Shown in pieces: positions 1 through 6,157 of a stretch of DNA of 6,613 nt. This DNA comes from Sphingomonas sp. GTDB taxonomy: Bacteria > Pseudomonadota > Alphaproteobacteria > Sphingomonadales > Sphingomonadaceae. The stretch is taken from NCBI GenBank assembly GCA_021154945.1, contig JAJNQF010000337.1, positions 1 to 6,613 of the forward strand, written 5' to 3'. A program made the translations under genes and the position numbers. Numbering within the stretch: position 1 is the stretch's first letter; the number at the start of each line of letters is the position of its first letter. A model generated the notes under the pieces. The model was not told the origin of the DNA and made no database searches. It saw nothing but the letters and a program-made list of their open reading frames with translations.

Positions 1-708
1 GACGGTCGTGCTGGCCGGCAGCACATCGCCGCTGGCAAGGCTCTCGCGCAGGTCGAGCAGCGCGGTGCTTGATTGCTGGATATCGACATAGATCGGGTCG
101 AGCTGCGAGATCGTCGCCAGCGCGGAGGTCTGCGCGGCGGACACCAGCGCGCCCACGGTAAAGGCCGACCGACCGATCCGGCCCGAGATCGGCGCGTAGA
201 CCCGCGTAAAGCCGAGATTGACGTTCGCGGTCCGCAGGCTCGCGCGATATTGCGCGATGCTCGCCTCGGCCTCGCGGTCGGCGGCGACCGCGTCGTCGAC
301 ATCCTGCCGCGCGACCGCATCGGCGGTCTGGAGCCGATTGTAGCGTGCCACCTTCGCCTGCGCGGTGGCCGCCGATGCCTGCGCACTGGCCAGCTGTGCG
401 GCGGTCTGGTCGCGGGTCGCGCGATAGAGGCGCGGATCGATCTGGTAGAGCGGCTGCCCGGCACGGACCGTCGTACCTTCGGTGAACAACCGGGCCTTGA
501 TGATCCCGTCGACCTGGGGCCGGACATCTGCCACCGCGGTCGCGGTGATGCGGCCGGTCAGCTCGGTCGTGGTGGTCACGGGCTGCGCGGTCAACGTCAC
601 GACGCCGACCTCGACCGGCCCCTGTCGAGGGGGACCGCCTTTTTCCGCACCGCCACAGGCGGCGAGCGAAAAAGTCAGCAGCAGCGGTAGCGCGCGGCGC
701 GTCGTCAT
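1..708 (-). CDS. RND efflux periplasmic adaptor lipoprotein (AcrA/MexA-like), N-terminal part; C-terminus beyond left edge
   Basis: This is the membrane fusion subunit that links an inner-membrane RND pump to an outer-membrane channel during drug export. I translated the minus strand from the ATG at 706-708; 236 codons are open to the left edge. Residues 1-18 are a lipoprotein signal peptide with lipobox LAAC (15-18), giving acylated Cys18. The first lipoyl half-motif follows at about 59-95 (VRPQVDGII, then EGTTVRAGQPLYQIDP), an Ala/Gln-rich coiled-coil hairpin at about 96-160, and the second lipoyl half at about 165-191 (FTRVYAPISGRIGR). The beta-barrel starts near 197 (ISQLDPIYVDIQQS). Family adaptors are usually 370-400 residues, so about 40% is missing. 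An in-frame ATG at 715-717 would add three residues. Neither start has a good Shine-Dalgarno sequence; 708 is preferred because MTTRR makes a normal charged n-region. An in-frame TGA at 730-732 rules out a longer N-terminus. The pump and channel genes would be expected beyond the left edge. Confidence 0.93.
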   Translation of the reverse strand, partial: MTTRRALPLLLTFSLAACGGAEKGGPPRQGPVEVGVVTLTAQPVTTTTELTGRITATAVADVRPQVDGIIKARLFTEGTTVRAGQPLYQIDPRLYRATRDQTAAQLASAQASAATAQAKVARYNRLQTADAVARQDVDDAVAADREAEASIAQYRASLRTANVNLGFTRVYAPISGRIGRSAFTVGALVSAAQTSALATISQLDPIYVDIQQSSTALLDLRESLASGDVLPASTTV

Positions 709-729
709 AAATAGCATGATGATGCCGTT

Positions 730-906
730 TCAGTGGTTGCGATGGAGGCGCTTGCAACGCGCGATCGGATCGGCGCTGCCGGCCATGCTCGCCTTGCGAA
801 AGGCGGCAAGGCGGCATTGGCTCGATCGCGTGGCCGGATCGAGCGCCTCGGCGGCGTGCCGCTGGGCAGCGGCCGCCATGACGGCGGCGATTTCAAAAGC
901 TAGCAT
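730..906 (-). CDS. Possible small hypothetical protein, 58 aa, upstream of the efflux adaptor
   Basis: I do not recognise this ORF. It starts at ATG 904-906 and ends at TGA 730-732, in the same frame as the adaptor and 21 nt before its preferred start. The N-terminus is Ala-rich and helical (MLAFEIAAVMAAAAQRH) with no clear signal peptide. The rest is basic, with Cys at 31 and 51. A GAGG at 917-920 lies 10 nt upstream of the ATG, a slightly long but usable Shine-Dalgarno spacing. Most codons end in G or C, as in the real genes here. It could be a genuine small protein, a translated leader affecting the downstream adaptor, or chance in high-GC DNA. A competing frame over the same bases (705-896, TTG start) reads as a Pro/Arg-rich shadow and is less gene-like. 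Confidence 0.33.
   Translation of the reverse strand: MLAFEIAAVMAAAAQRHAAEALDPATRSSQCRLAAFRKASMAGSADPIARCKRLHRNH
790..844. repeat. Two adjacent perfect hairpins inside the possible small ORF
   Basis: Hairpin one pairs CGCCTTGC (790-797) with GCAAGGCG (806-813) across an 8-nt loop. Hairpin two pairs GCTCGATC (820-827) with GATCGAGC (837-844) across a 9-nt loop. Only 6 nt separate them. Neither is followed on either strand by a T-run, so they do not look like intrinsic terminators. They lie 80-140 nt upstream of the adaptor start, within what would be its transcribed leader if transcription starts further upstream. They may shape that leader or may be chance structure in GC-rich DNA. Confidence 0.45.
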
Positions 907-1281
907 ATCGACCGAACCTCATGGTGGTCCGGTCCGGTAGCCGACGCGGCTCCCGCCAAACATGTATGCGGGGTAAGATGATGTAAGCGTTTGTATCAGG
1001 CCGCTAGTCTCGACGAGCCGCACGGTTAAACCGGTGAGATGCTCAATGCGACGACTTTACTCGCGCACTCCGTTTGCTGAATTGTTGTACCCTATCTGCG
1101 GTCGTGTGCGCGGCGCTATGATGAGCCGCCCCTGTTTTCGATACGGTCGGCTGGAACCTATGGTGGGCAGCCCGCAACTGGATCGTCTCGAGGCGACAAA
1201 CACATATTGTCGATTGCATTGGTGACTGGGGCTTCAGCTATTCGTGCTCGCCGTTGACCAATCGCTCGTTCGACAAACCCC
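907..1281. other. Intergenic region between the carboxypeptidase 3' end and the efflux unit
   Basis: I found no convincing coding region on either strand in these 375 nt. The longest candidate (1034-1225, plus, 63 codons) has no Shine-Dalgarno sequence and resembles no family I know; the minus-strand frames are broken by stops. GC content looks lower than in the flanking genes. Weak elements seen are a short palindrome CGGTTaAACCG near 1022-1033, an inverted repeat CGACAA (1194-1199) / TTGTCG (1207-1212), a second CGACAAAC at 1271-1278, and a 6-bp inverted repeat (1252-1257 with 1282-1287) spanning the carboxypeptidase stop codon. None has the GC stem plus T-run of an intrinsic terminator. 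The promoter of the leftward efflux unit probably lies here, but I could not identify convincing -35/-10 boxes. Confidence 0.6.
964..997 (-). promoter_or_regulatory. Candidate regulator site: four TAC pentamers phased at one helical turn
   Basis: Read on the minus strand, GATAC (993-997), CTTAC (983-987), CTTAC (973-977) and CATAC (964-968) recur with start-to-start spacings of 10, 10 and 9 bp, so all fall on roughly the same face of the helix. Tandem half-sites spaced 10-11 bp are typical of OmpR/PhoB-type response regulators, which often control efflux genes. The array lies 58 nt upstream of the possible small ORF and about 255 nt upstream of the adaptor start, on the side from which that unit would be transcribed. 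The pattern is directly visible; its function and the identity of any binding protein are inference. Confidence 0.3.
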
Positions 1282-3078
1282 TCAACGTTCCCGCAGGATC
1301 GGGTACGTCAGATGCCCGGTTTTGTGATCGGGAAGGCGCTCCATAAGCCAATCGAGCCGTGCTTCCGGGTCTCTGGCGAACGCAGGGTCATCCGCCAGTT
1401 TCGCCGTGAACGCGGTTCTGACGGTCTCGTCCGACGCCAGCAGCGCCTCGGCTAGTGGCGCGCGGACGAAGTCTTCCGCGCCCGGTGGAGACGAGAGCAT
1501 CTCCGGAAAAAAGCCCCAGGCTAGCAGGGAGTCCGGGGCTTCCGGCTCCAGCAACGCGGCAGCGAGCAGGCCGAGCGGCTGGTCGGACGGGACGCGGACC
1601 GTACCGGCGGGGAGCGTCTCGGTCGCGGGGACGTGCTCGAACGATGCCTTGAGCGGCAGCCGTCCGTCATGCGCGCGCTGCACCACCGCATCGCGCAGGT
1701 GGACGCGGTCGAGCGTCAGCGTCCGCGGGTCCGTGATCCGATCGAACCGTATGCCGTGGAGGCGGAGGCGATCGAGTATCTCGGTCTGCTCCGCCGGGAC
1801 CCACCAGGCGGTCGGCAGAGTCACCGTTTCGACCGGGTCCTGGCCGATGATCGGCATGCGGAATGTGATCGACTTGCCCGTCCAGCGCTGTTCCATCCGT
1901 CCGCTCGCCGGGGAGCGATAGGTTTCGAAGCCGATGCCCTTGAACCGCTCGATCCAGCCGATCGGCGTCGCGGCGGGCTTCCAGCGCGCGAGCATCGTGG
2001 CCGGTCGGCTCGCACGGTCGGTTGCTTTCGCCGCGACGATCCGGTCCCGGTCGGTTGCGGCCAGTTTCAGCGCCGCTTCGAGCAGGACATAGGTGCCAAG
2101 CACGCGCTGCCGATAGGGTTTGAGCATGTGGTTCTCGACCAGCACGGTCGGCACGCCGATGAAATCGCCATAGCCGGTTGAATAGCGCGGGCCCTCGGGC
2201 GCCTGGCGGATGCCCTTGGCGGGATCGCGCGTGTCGATCGGGCTCGGGTAGAGCGTCGGTATATGCCCGGCGCGCTCGAGTGCCGTCGTCACCGTCGGGC
2301 CGAACCGCTTCGTCAGCCAGTCGGCCGTGGCGCGGTGATAGGCGTAGCGCCCCCAGCCGGCATAGGTGAAGGTGATGTCATACTGCATATCGAAGCCGTC
2401 ACTGACATGGCAATCGACATAGAGGATCGGATCGAGCCGCCGCAGCAACGCGATCATCGCGCGCGTCTCCGGTGCGTCGGCCTTGGCGTAATCGCGGTTC
2501 AGGTTGATGCCGCGCGCGGTGGCGACATAGCCCTTTTCCGACGGTCCGCGCAGCGCCGGGAAGTTCCAGCGGCTCGACGCCTCGTGCCCGTCGATATTGT
2601 AGATCGGCACGAACACCAGATCGACCGAATCGAGCAGGCTGTCCTTGCCCCTGAGCGCGATGTCGCGGAGCAGCATCAGCCCTGCGTCCTTGCCGTCGAT
2701 CTCGCCGGAGTGGATGCCCGCCTGGATCAGGACGACGGGTTTCCCCGCGCCACCCTTGCTGGCGCGGACCATGAGCATGTCGCGCCCCTGCGCGGTACGG
2801 CCGAACGTCTCGACCCGGATCAGCGGCGACGCGGCGGCGAGCCGTTCCAGCCAAGCGCGCGTCTCCGCATAGCGCGGCGTCGTCGCGAAGCCCGCGCGTT
2901 CGGCCGGGGTGATCCACGGATCGTTCGCCGCAACGATAAGACGCTCGCTAGCGCCCGACCAGGACTGCACCGGCGGCAGGATCGCGGCCGGCAGCCCCGG
3001 TAGCGGTGTCGGCGTTTGCGCCGAGGACGCGGCGGACAGGGCGATGATAGCGAGGGCGATAAGACGCATGGGGATCAT
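1282..3078 (-). CDS. Secreted M14-family zinc metallocarboxypeptidase
   Basis: Members of this family use one zinc ion to cleave C-terminal residues from peptides or related amide conjugates. The 598-residue product starts with a signal peptide (residues 1-20, probable cleavage SSA|QT), so it should act in the periplasm or outside the cell. The M14 catalytic domain spans about 65-340. Zinc ligands fit H123 and E126 (GIHSGEIDGKD) and H224 (YVDCHVSD). N194-R195 (GINLNRDYAK) fit the carboxylate-binding Asn-Arg pair, R170 or R177 the substrate Arg, and E315 (VLVENHM) the catalytic glutamate. About 250 further residues (350-598) form a C-terminal extension without a recognised motif. The active site looks intact. 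The ATG at 3076-3078 follows the receptor stop by 3 nt, implying co-transcription and probable translational coupling; ATG 3067-3069 is an in-frame alternative that would shorten the signal peptide by three residues. The family assignment is firm, the substrate unknown. Confidence 0.92.
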   Translation of the reverse strand: MIPMRLIALAIIALSAASSAQTPTPLPGLPAAILPPVQSWSGASERLIVAANDPWITPAERAGFATTPRYAETRAWLERLAAASPLIRVETFGRTAQGRDMLMVRASKGGAGKPVVLIQAGIHSGEIDGKDAGLMLLRDIALRGKDSLLDSVDLVFVPIYNIDGHEASSRWNFPALRGPSEKGYVATARGINLNRDYAKADAPETRAMIALLRRLDPILYVDCHVSDGFDMQYDITFTYAGWGRYAYHRATADWLTKRFGPTVTTALERAGHIPTLYPSPIDTRDPAKGIRQAPEGPRYSTGYGDFIGVPTVLVENHMLKPYRQRVLGTYVLLEAALKLAATDRDRIVAAKATDRASRPATMLARWKPAATPIGWIERFKGIGFETYRSPASGRMEQRWTGKSITFRMPIIGQDPVETVTLPTAWWVPAEQTEILDRLRLHGIRFDRITDPRTLTLDRVHLRDAVVQRAHDGRLPLKASFEHVPATETLPAGTVRVPSDQPLGLLAAALLEPEAPDSLLAWGFFPEMLSSPPGAEDFVRAPLAEALLASDETVRTAFTAKLADDPAFARDPEARLDWLMERLPDHKTGHLTYPILRER

Positions 3079-3081
3079 TAC

Positions 3082-5268
3082 TCAGAAGCTGGCGCGCAGG
3101 CCGATCGTGGCGGTGCGCGGGGTCCCCGGCTGCACCCAGACGGGCGAATAGCTGTTCGCGTACCATTGGTCGTCGAACAGGTTGGCGATCGAGCCGAACA
3201 GCTGCACCCCGTCGATCAGGTCGGCCTGACCGAACACGCGGAACAGCGTGTGCGAGGGCAGCGTGAAGTCGGTCCCGGTCTCGCCGTTGCGCGCACCGAC
3301 ATGCTGGACACCGGCACCCACCAGCATGTCGCGCGACCCCGCCTTGAAGCGCTTGGCCGCCTGCAGGTTGAGATTGTGCTTCGGGATGTTGATCAGCGGG
3401 TCGCCCGGCTCGATCTGGAACGAGAAGTTCGGGTCGAGCACACGCGACCGCGCCTCGGCATCGGTATAGGCATAGCTCAGCAGCAGTTCGATCCCGCCGG
3501 GCAGACGGCCGTTGAGATCGGCCTCGATCCCGCGGCTGCGCGCCTTGCCGATCGCGATCGAGAAACCGGGGTTTGCGGTGTCGGTGGCCAGCACGTTCGA
3601 TTTCTCGAGCTGATAGGCCGCCAGCGTGCCTGTCAGCCGGCCACCCAGCGCGGTCAGCTTCACCCCGGCCTCGATCGACTTGCTGGTTTCGGGCTCGAAC
3701 ACGTTGCCGTTAGCGTCGGCACCGATATTGGCGCGGTAGCCCTCGCCATACGCGGCATAGAGCGAGAGCGGCGTGCTGAGTTCATAGACGATCCCGGCCT
3801 GCGGACTGAATCGGCTGCGCTTGCGCCGACCCAGCACGTTTGTCAGCCGATTGTCGACGCGGAGCAGAAAGTCGTCGTAGCGACCGCCGACACGCACCTG
3901 CAACCGATCGGTCAGGTTGATCTGATCCTGGACATAGGCGCCCATCGTTCGCTGTACGTCGAGCCGATTGGTGATCGGCGCGGTGGCGGGCACCGGATAG
4001 CGGCCATAAACCGGGGTCTGGAGATCAAGCACATAGCCCGCCTGATCGGTCGTGGTCGCGCTCACCACCGGCCCGCGATAGCGCGTGAACAGCTGGTCGG
4101 TATCGAAATAGTCGAAATCCCCGCCCATCAGGACGCGGTGACGCAGCGCCCCCGTGGCGAACTCGCCGGCCAGTTCGGCGCGCAGCACGCTGTGCTCGGA
4201 GGTGTATTGGCGGGTGCGCCGCTGCCGCGACAGCGATCGACCGTCGATATAGAGCTTCTGGCGCGAGCGCAGGGTCTCGGCGTCCGACGATGCGCCCGTC
4301 AGCCGCGTGTCGCGGTGGCTGGCGCCCACCGACAGCGACCACCTGTCGCTGAAGTCGTGCTGGAGACGCAACTGGTGGCCGGTGGCGCGCGCGACGGTGT
4401 CGCCGTCGCTCGGTTCGCCCAGGAACCGCGAGCGCGGCACCGTGTCGAAATCGTTGTTCAGCACAACGATGCCGCGGTCGAATGGCACCTCGACGCGCGT
4501 CCATTCGAAATCATACGTGACGCGCGTGGCATCGCCCAGCTTCAGGCCGATCGACGGGAGGAAGCCCCAGCGTTTCTGCGCCACCGTGTCGCGGAACGTG
4601 TCGCCGCTCTCGGCATAGCCGATCAGCCGCGCCGACAGCGTGTCGGTCAGCGCCAGGTTCGCATCGCCCTCGGCACGGACGGTGTCGAAGCTGCGATATT
4701 GCAGCGAGGCGGTGCCGAACGTCCGGCCGAGCTCCGCCTGCTTGGTCACCAGGTTGATCGAGCCACCGGGTTCGCCGCGGCCCAGCACCGCGGCCGCCGG
4801 TCCCTTCAGCACCTCGACACGCTCGATCCCCGCCACGTCGCGCTGCCCGCTGAACCCGCGTCCGGCGTTGAACCCGTTGACCAGATAGCCGCTCGGCAGA
4901 TTCTCGTCGCCGGCAAAGCCGCGCACCGCAAAGCTGTCCCACAGCCCGCCCAGCGTGTTCTGCCGCACCACCGATGCGTTCAGGTCGAGCGCGTCGGTCA
5001 GGCGCGTGATGGCATTTTCGGCGATCACCGTGTCGTCGATCGTCGTGATCGCCTGCGGGATCTCGCGTAGTGCGAAGTTGCCGCGATACGGCTGCCGAAC
5101 CCCGGTCACCGTGATTTCCTCGCGCTCATTTTCGGTTCGGCCGCGTTCGGACCGGCCGCGTTCGGACCGGCCTTCCTCGTCCGACTGCGCAACGGCAGGT
5201 GCGTAAGACAAGGCCATGGCAAGCGGAATGGCACCGGCCATCGAGGCGGCACGCATGGACAGACGCAA
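3082..5268 (-). CDS. TonB-dependent outer-membrane receptor, siderophore-receptor type
   Basis: This is an outer-membrane gated barrel that imports a scarce ligand, classically an iron-siderophore, using TonB energy. The 728-residue product has a signal peptide (1-27, AVA|QS), an unusual charged linker with GRSER repeats (about 29-50) and a TonB box (EITVTG, 51-56). The plug spans about 66-178, with siderophore-receptor hallmarks LREIPQAITTID, RGFAGDENLPSGYLVNGF and IERVEVLKGPAAAVLGRGEPGG. The barrel spans about 185-728 and ends WVQPGTPRTATIGLRASF, with the terminal Phe of outer-membrane proteins. There is no N-terminal STN signalling domain, so FecA-style surface signalling to an anti-sigma factor is not expected. 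The chosen start is TTG at 5266-5268, which has AAGGGGA 7 nt upstream. The nearest in-frame ATG (5254-5256) would be 19 nt from it. The gene leads the carboxypeptidase gene. Siderophore-type sequence does not prove the ligand is a siderophore, since receptors for peptides share this architecture. Confidence 0.94.
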   Translation of the reverse strand: MRLSMRAASMAGAIPLAMALSYAPAVAQSDEEGRSERGRSERGRTENEREEITVTGVRQPYRGNFALREIPQAITTIDDTVIAENAITRLTDALDLNASVVRQNTLGGLWDSFAVRGFAGDENLPSGYLVNGFNAGRGFSGQRDVAGIERVEVLKGPAAAVLGRGEPGGSINLVTKQAELGRTFGTASLQYRSFDTVRAEGDANLALTDTLSARLIGYAESGDTFRDTVAQKRWGFLPSIGLKLGDATRVTYDFEWTRVEVPFDRGIVVLNNDFDTVPRSRFLGEPSDGDTVARATGHQLRLQHDFSDRWSLSVGASHRDTRLTGASSDAETLRSRQKLYIDGRSLSRQRRTRQYTSEHSVLRAELAGEFATGALRHRVLMGGDFDYFDTDQLFTRYRGPVVSATTTDQAGYVLDLQTPVYGRYPVPATAPITNRLDVQRTMGAYVQDQINLTDRLQVRVGGRYDDFLLRVDNRLTNVLGRRKRSRFSPQAGIVYELSTPLSLYAAYGEGYRANIGADANGNVFEPETSKSIEAGVKLTALGGRLTGTLAAYQLEKSNVLATDTANPGFSIAIGKARSRGIEADLNGRLPGGIELLLSYAYTDAEARSRVLDPNFSFQIEPGDPLINIPKHNLNLQAAKRFKAGSRDMLVGAGVQHVGARNGETGTDFTLPSHTLFRVFGQADLIDGVQLFGSIANLFDDQWYANSYSPVWVQPGTPRTATIGLRASF
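5131..5175 (-). repeat. Three 15-bp tandem repeats encoding GRSER units in the receptor linker
   Basis: Three consecutive 15-bp units (5131-5145, 5146-5160, 5161-5175) are nearly identical; the outer copies differ from the middle one by two or three bases. In frame they encode GRSER, GRSER and GRTEN at receptor residues 33-47, between the signal peptide and the TonB box. Since 15 is a multiple of three, copy-number change would lengthen or shorten the linker without a frameshift. The segment is highly charged and likely disordered. Confidence 0.85.
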
Positions 5269-5275
5269 GACAATA

Positions 5276-5282
5276 TCCCCTT
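5276..5282 (-). promoter_or_regulatory. Shine-Dalgarno sequence that decides the TTG start of the receptor
   Basis: AAGGGGA on the minus strand lies 7 nt upstream of TTG 5266-5268, an optimal distance. It is the strongest ribosome binding site in the window. The first in-frame ATG is 19 nt away, too far for this site. A start at the ATG would leave a signal peptide beginning MRAASMAG, also functional in principle, so the TTG call rests on the spacing. Confidence 0.65.
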
Positions 5283-5297
5283 CGGCAATGCGGATCG

Positions 5298-5315
5298 GGA
5301 GCGCGGCGACGCTCC
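5298..5315 (-). other. Hairpin in the receptor 5' untranslated region
   Basis: GGAGCG (5298-5303) pairs perfectly with CGCTCC (5310-5315) across a 6-nt loop, 29 nt before the receptor TTG and 15 nt before its Shine-Dalgarno sequence. It would fold in the leader mRNA if transcription starts upstream of it. It has no T-run and resembles no riboswitch I recognise. Confidence 0.4.
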
Positions 5316-5342
5316 GAACTGGCCCGCCTATGAAGGTTATGA

Positions 5343-5371
5343 TGTAACATCGTCAATGATATCTTGTTACA
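5343..5371. promoter_or_regulatory. Candidate shared operator: inverted TGTNACA pair in the divergent promoter region
   Basis: TGTAACA (5343-5349) and TGTTACA (5365-5371) are exact reverse complements separated by 15 nt, and each heptamer is itself a palindrome around its centre base. The left copy extends to GATGTaACATC (5341-5351). Their centres are 22 bp apart, two helical turns, so two dimers could bind on one face. The pair lies 74 nt upstream of the receptor start and 57 nt upstream of the preferred ATPase start, in the only gap from which both units can be transcribed. A possible -35 box for the receptor, TTGACG (5351-5356 on the minus strand), sits between the copies; its matching -10 is poor. 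It does not match the classic Fur box or the TGTTATAN-type Zur box, so I do not name a regulator. Confidence 0.5.
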
Positions 5372-5428
5372 CAGGCCTCGACCGGGCATTGAGCGTCCAT
5401 GTTCATTGCCGAGGATTTGACAGGCCCG

Positions 5429-6157
5429 ATGACCGAACCGATCCTGATCGACGATCTGACGTTCGCGTACGATACGCATGACGTCCTCAACGGACTGTCG
5501 CTGCGCGTACCGGCGGGCAGCATTACCGCGTTGCTGGGTGGCAATGGCGCCGGCAAGTCGACGACCCTGTCGACATTGCTCGGATTCACGCGGGCGCGAT
5601 CGGGGAGGGTCGAGGTTTGTGGGATGGATCCGGCGACCGATCCCGACGCGGTGCGACGGCGGATTGCGTATCTGCCGGAGAATGTCGCGCTGTACGAGCA
5701 TCTGACGGCGGTCGAGAACGCCGATTATCTGCTCGCGCTTTCCGGCGAGCGCCAGGGGCATGATGCCATCACCGCGGCGCTTGCTGCGGCCGGTTTGCAG
5801 GATCAGGCGTGGCACCAGCGGCTCGGGGGCTTCTCCAAGGGGATGCGGCAGAAGGTCGCGATCGCCGTCGCGCTGCTGCGACGGGTGCCGGTACTGCTGC
5901 TGGACGAGCCGACATCGGGGCTCGATCCGCGCGCGACCGCCGACTTCTCCCAGCTGCTCTTGCAGGTGCGGGAACGGGGCACCGCCATATTGATGGTGAC
6001 GCACGACCTTCTCTCCGCCGCGGACATCGCCGACCGCATCGCCTTTCTGGAAGCGGGACGCGTCGCGCACGAAGTGCGGGCGGACGGCCCCGAGCGGTTC
6101 GACGTTCGCGCGCTGCACGCCCGTTTCCAGCTCGGCGGCGATCGGTTGGCGGCATGA
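5429..6157 (+). CDS. ABC-2-type transporter ATP-binding protein (CcmA/NosF-like)
   Basis: This is the cytoplasmic ATPase that drives the neighbouring membrane subunit. With the start at 5429 it has 242 residues: Walker A GGNGAGKST (37-45), a Q-loop region reading YLPENVALY with Glu instead of Gln (81-89), signature FSKGMRQK (135-142), Walker B VLLLDEP (155-161), D-loop SGLDP (163-167) and switch His192 (VTHD). The LPEN form and GMRQK are typical of the CcmA/NosF/DrrA class paired with ABC-2 permeases, which mostly export or act on the envelope rather than import with a binding protein. ATG 5399 is in frame and would add ten residues (MFIAEDLTGP). I prefer 5429 because MTEPILIDDLTFAY matches the usual family N-terminus, although its Shine-Dalgarno is mediocre (AGG 4 nt upstream, GAGGA 13 nt upstream). 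The permease gene overlaps its stop by 4 nt. Confidence 0.93.
   Translation: MTEPILIDDLTFAYDTHDVLNGLSLRVPAGSITALLGGNGAGKSTTLSTLLGFTRARSGRVEVCGMDPATDPDAVRRRIAYLPENVALYEHLTAVENADYLLALSGERQGHDAITAALAAAGLQDQAWHQRLGGFSKGMRQKVAIAVALLRRVPVLLLDEPTSGLDPRATADFSQLLLQVRERGTAILMVTHDLLSAADIADRIAFLEAGRVAHEVRADGPERFDVRALHARFQLGGDRLAA

Noticed and set aside
73..940. Plus-strand open frames at 73-690 and 482-940
   Set aside because: They lie opposite the adaptor, whose lipobox, lipoyl halves and coiled coil are clear on the minus strand.
1034..1225. 63-codon plus-strand ORF in the intergenic region
   Set aside because: It has no ribosome site, no recognisable sequence and mixed codon use; it is probably chance. 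I also considered a transposase remnant and saw no supporting motif.
1188..1290. Terminator for the receptor-carboxypeptidase unit
   Set aside because: Weak inverted repeats occur (1194-1212 and 1252-1287), but none is a GC-rich stem followed by a T-run on the minus strand.
1282..3078. Lasso-peptide isopeptidase (prolyl oligopeptidase type)
   Set aside because: The HSGE, NLNR, DCH and VENH motifs are those of an M14 zinc carboxypeptidase. I see no serine-hydrolase GxSxG triad context, so the lasso comparison is only an analogy.
3016..5070. A 684-codon open frame on the plus strand, antisense to the receptor
   Set aside because: Its first codon positions fall opposite the receptor's GC-rich third positions, which suppresses stop codons (all begin with T) without selection. 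It starts inside the carboxypeptidase gene and reads as Arg/Gln/Ala-rich low-information protein.
3082..5268. FecA-type signalling receptor with a sigma/anti-sigma pair
   Set aside because: The mature N-terminus goes straight from a charged linker to the TonB box, with no STN domain, and no FecI/FecR-like genes are in the window.
5269..5428. Fur box or other classical iron-control site
   Set aside because: I looked for a GATAATGATAATCATTATC-like sequence and found only the short AATGATATC at 5355-5363, too weak to call. The TGTNACA pair does not fit it.
5126..6118. Long minus-strand open frames (330 and 251 codons) opposite the ABC ATPase and permease
   Set aside because: The plus strand encodes complete Walker A, signature and Walker B motifs over the same bases. 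The antisense frames have no recognisable domain and run across the intergenic operator.
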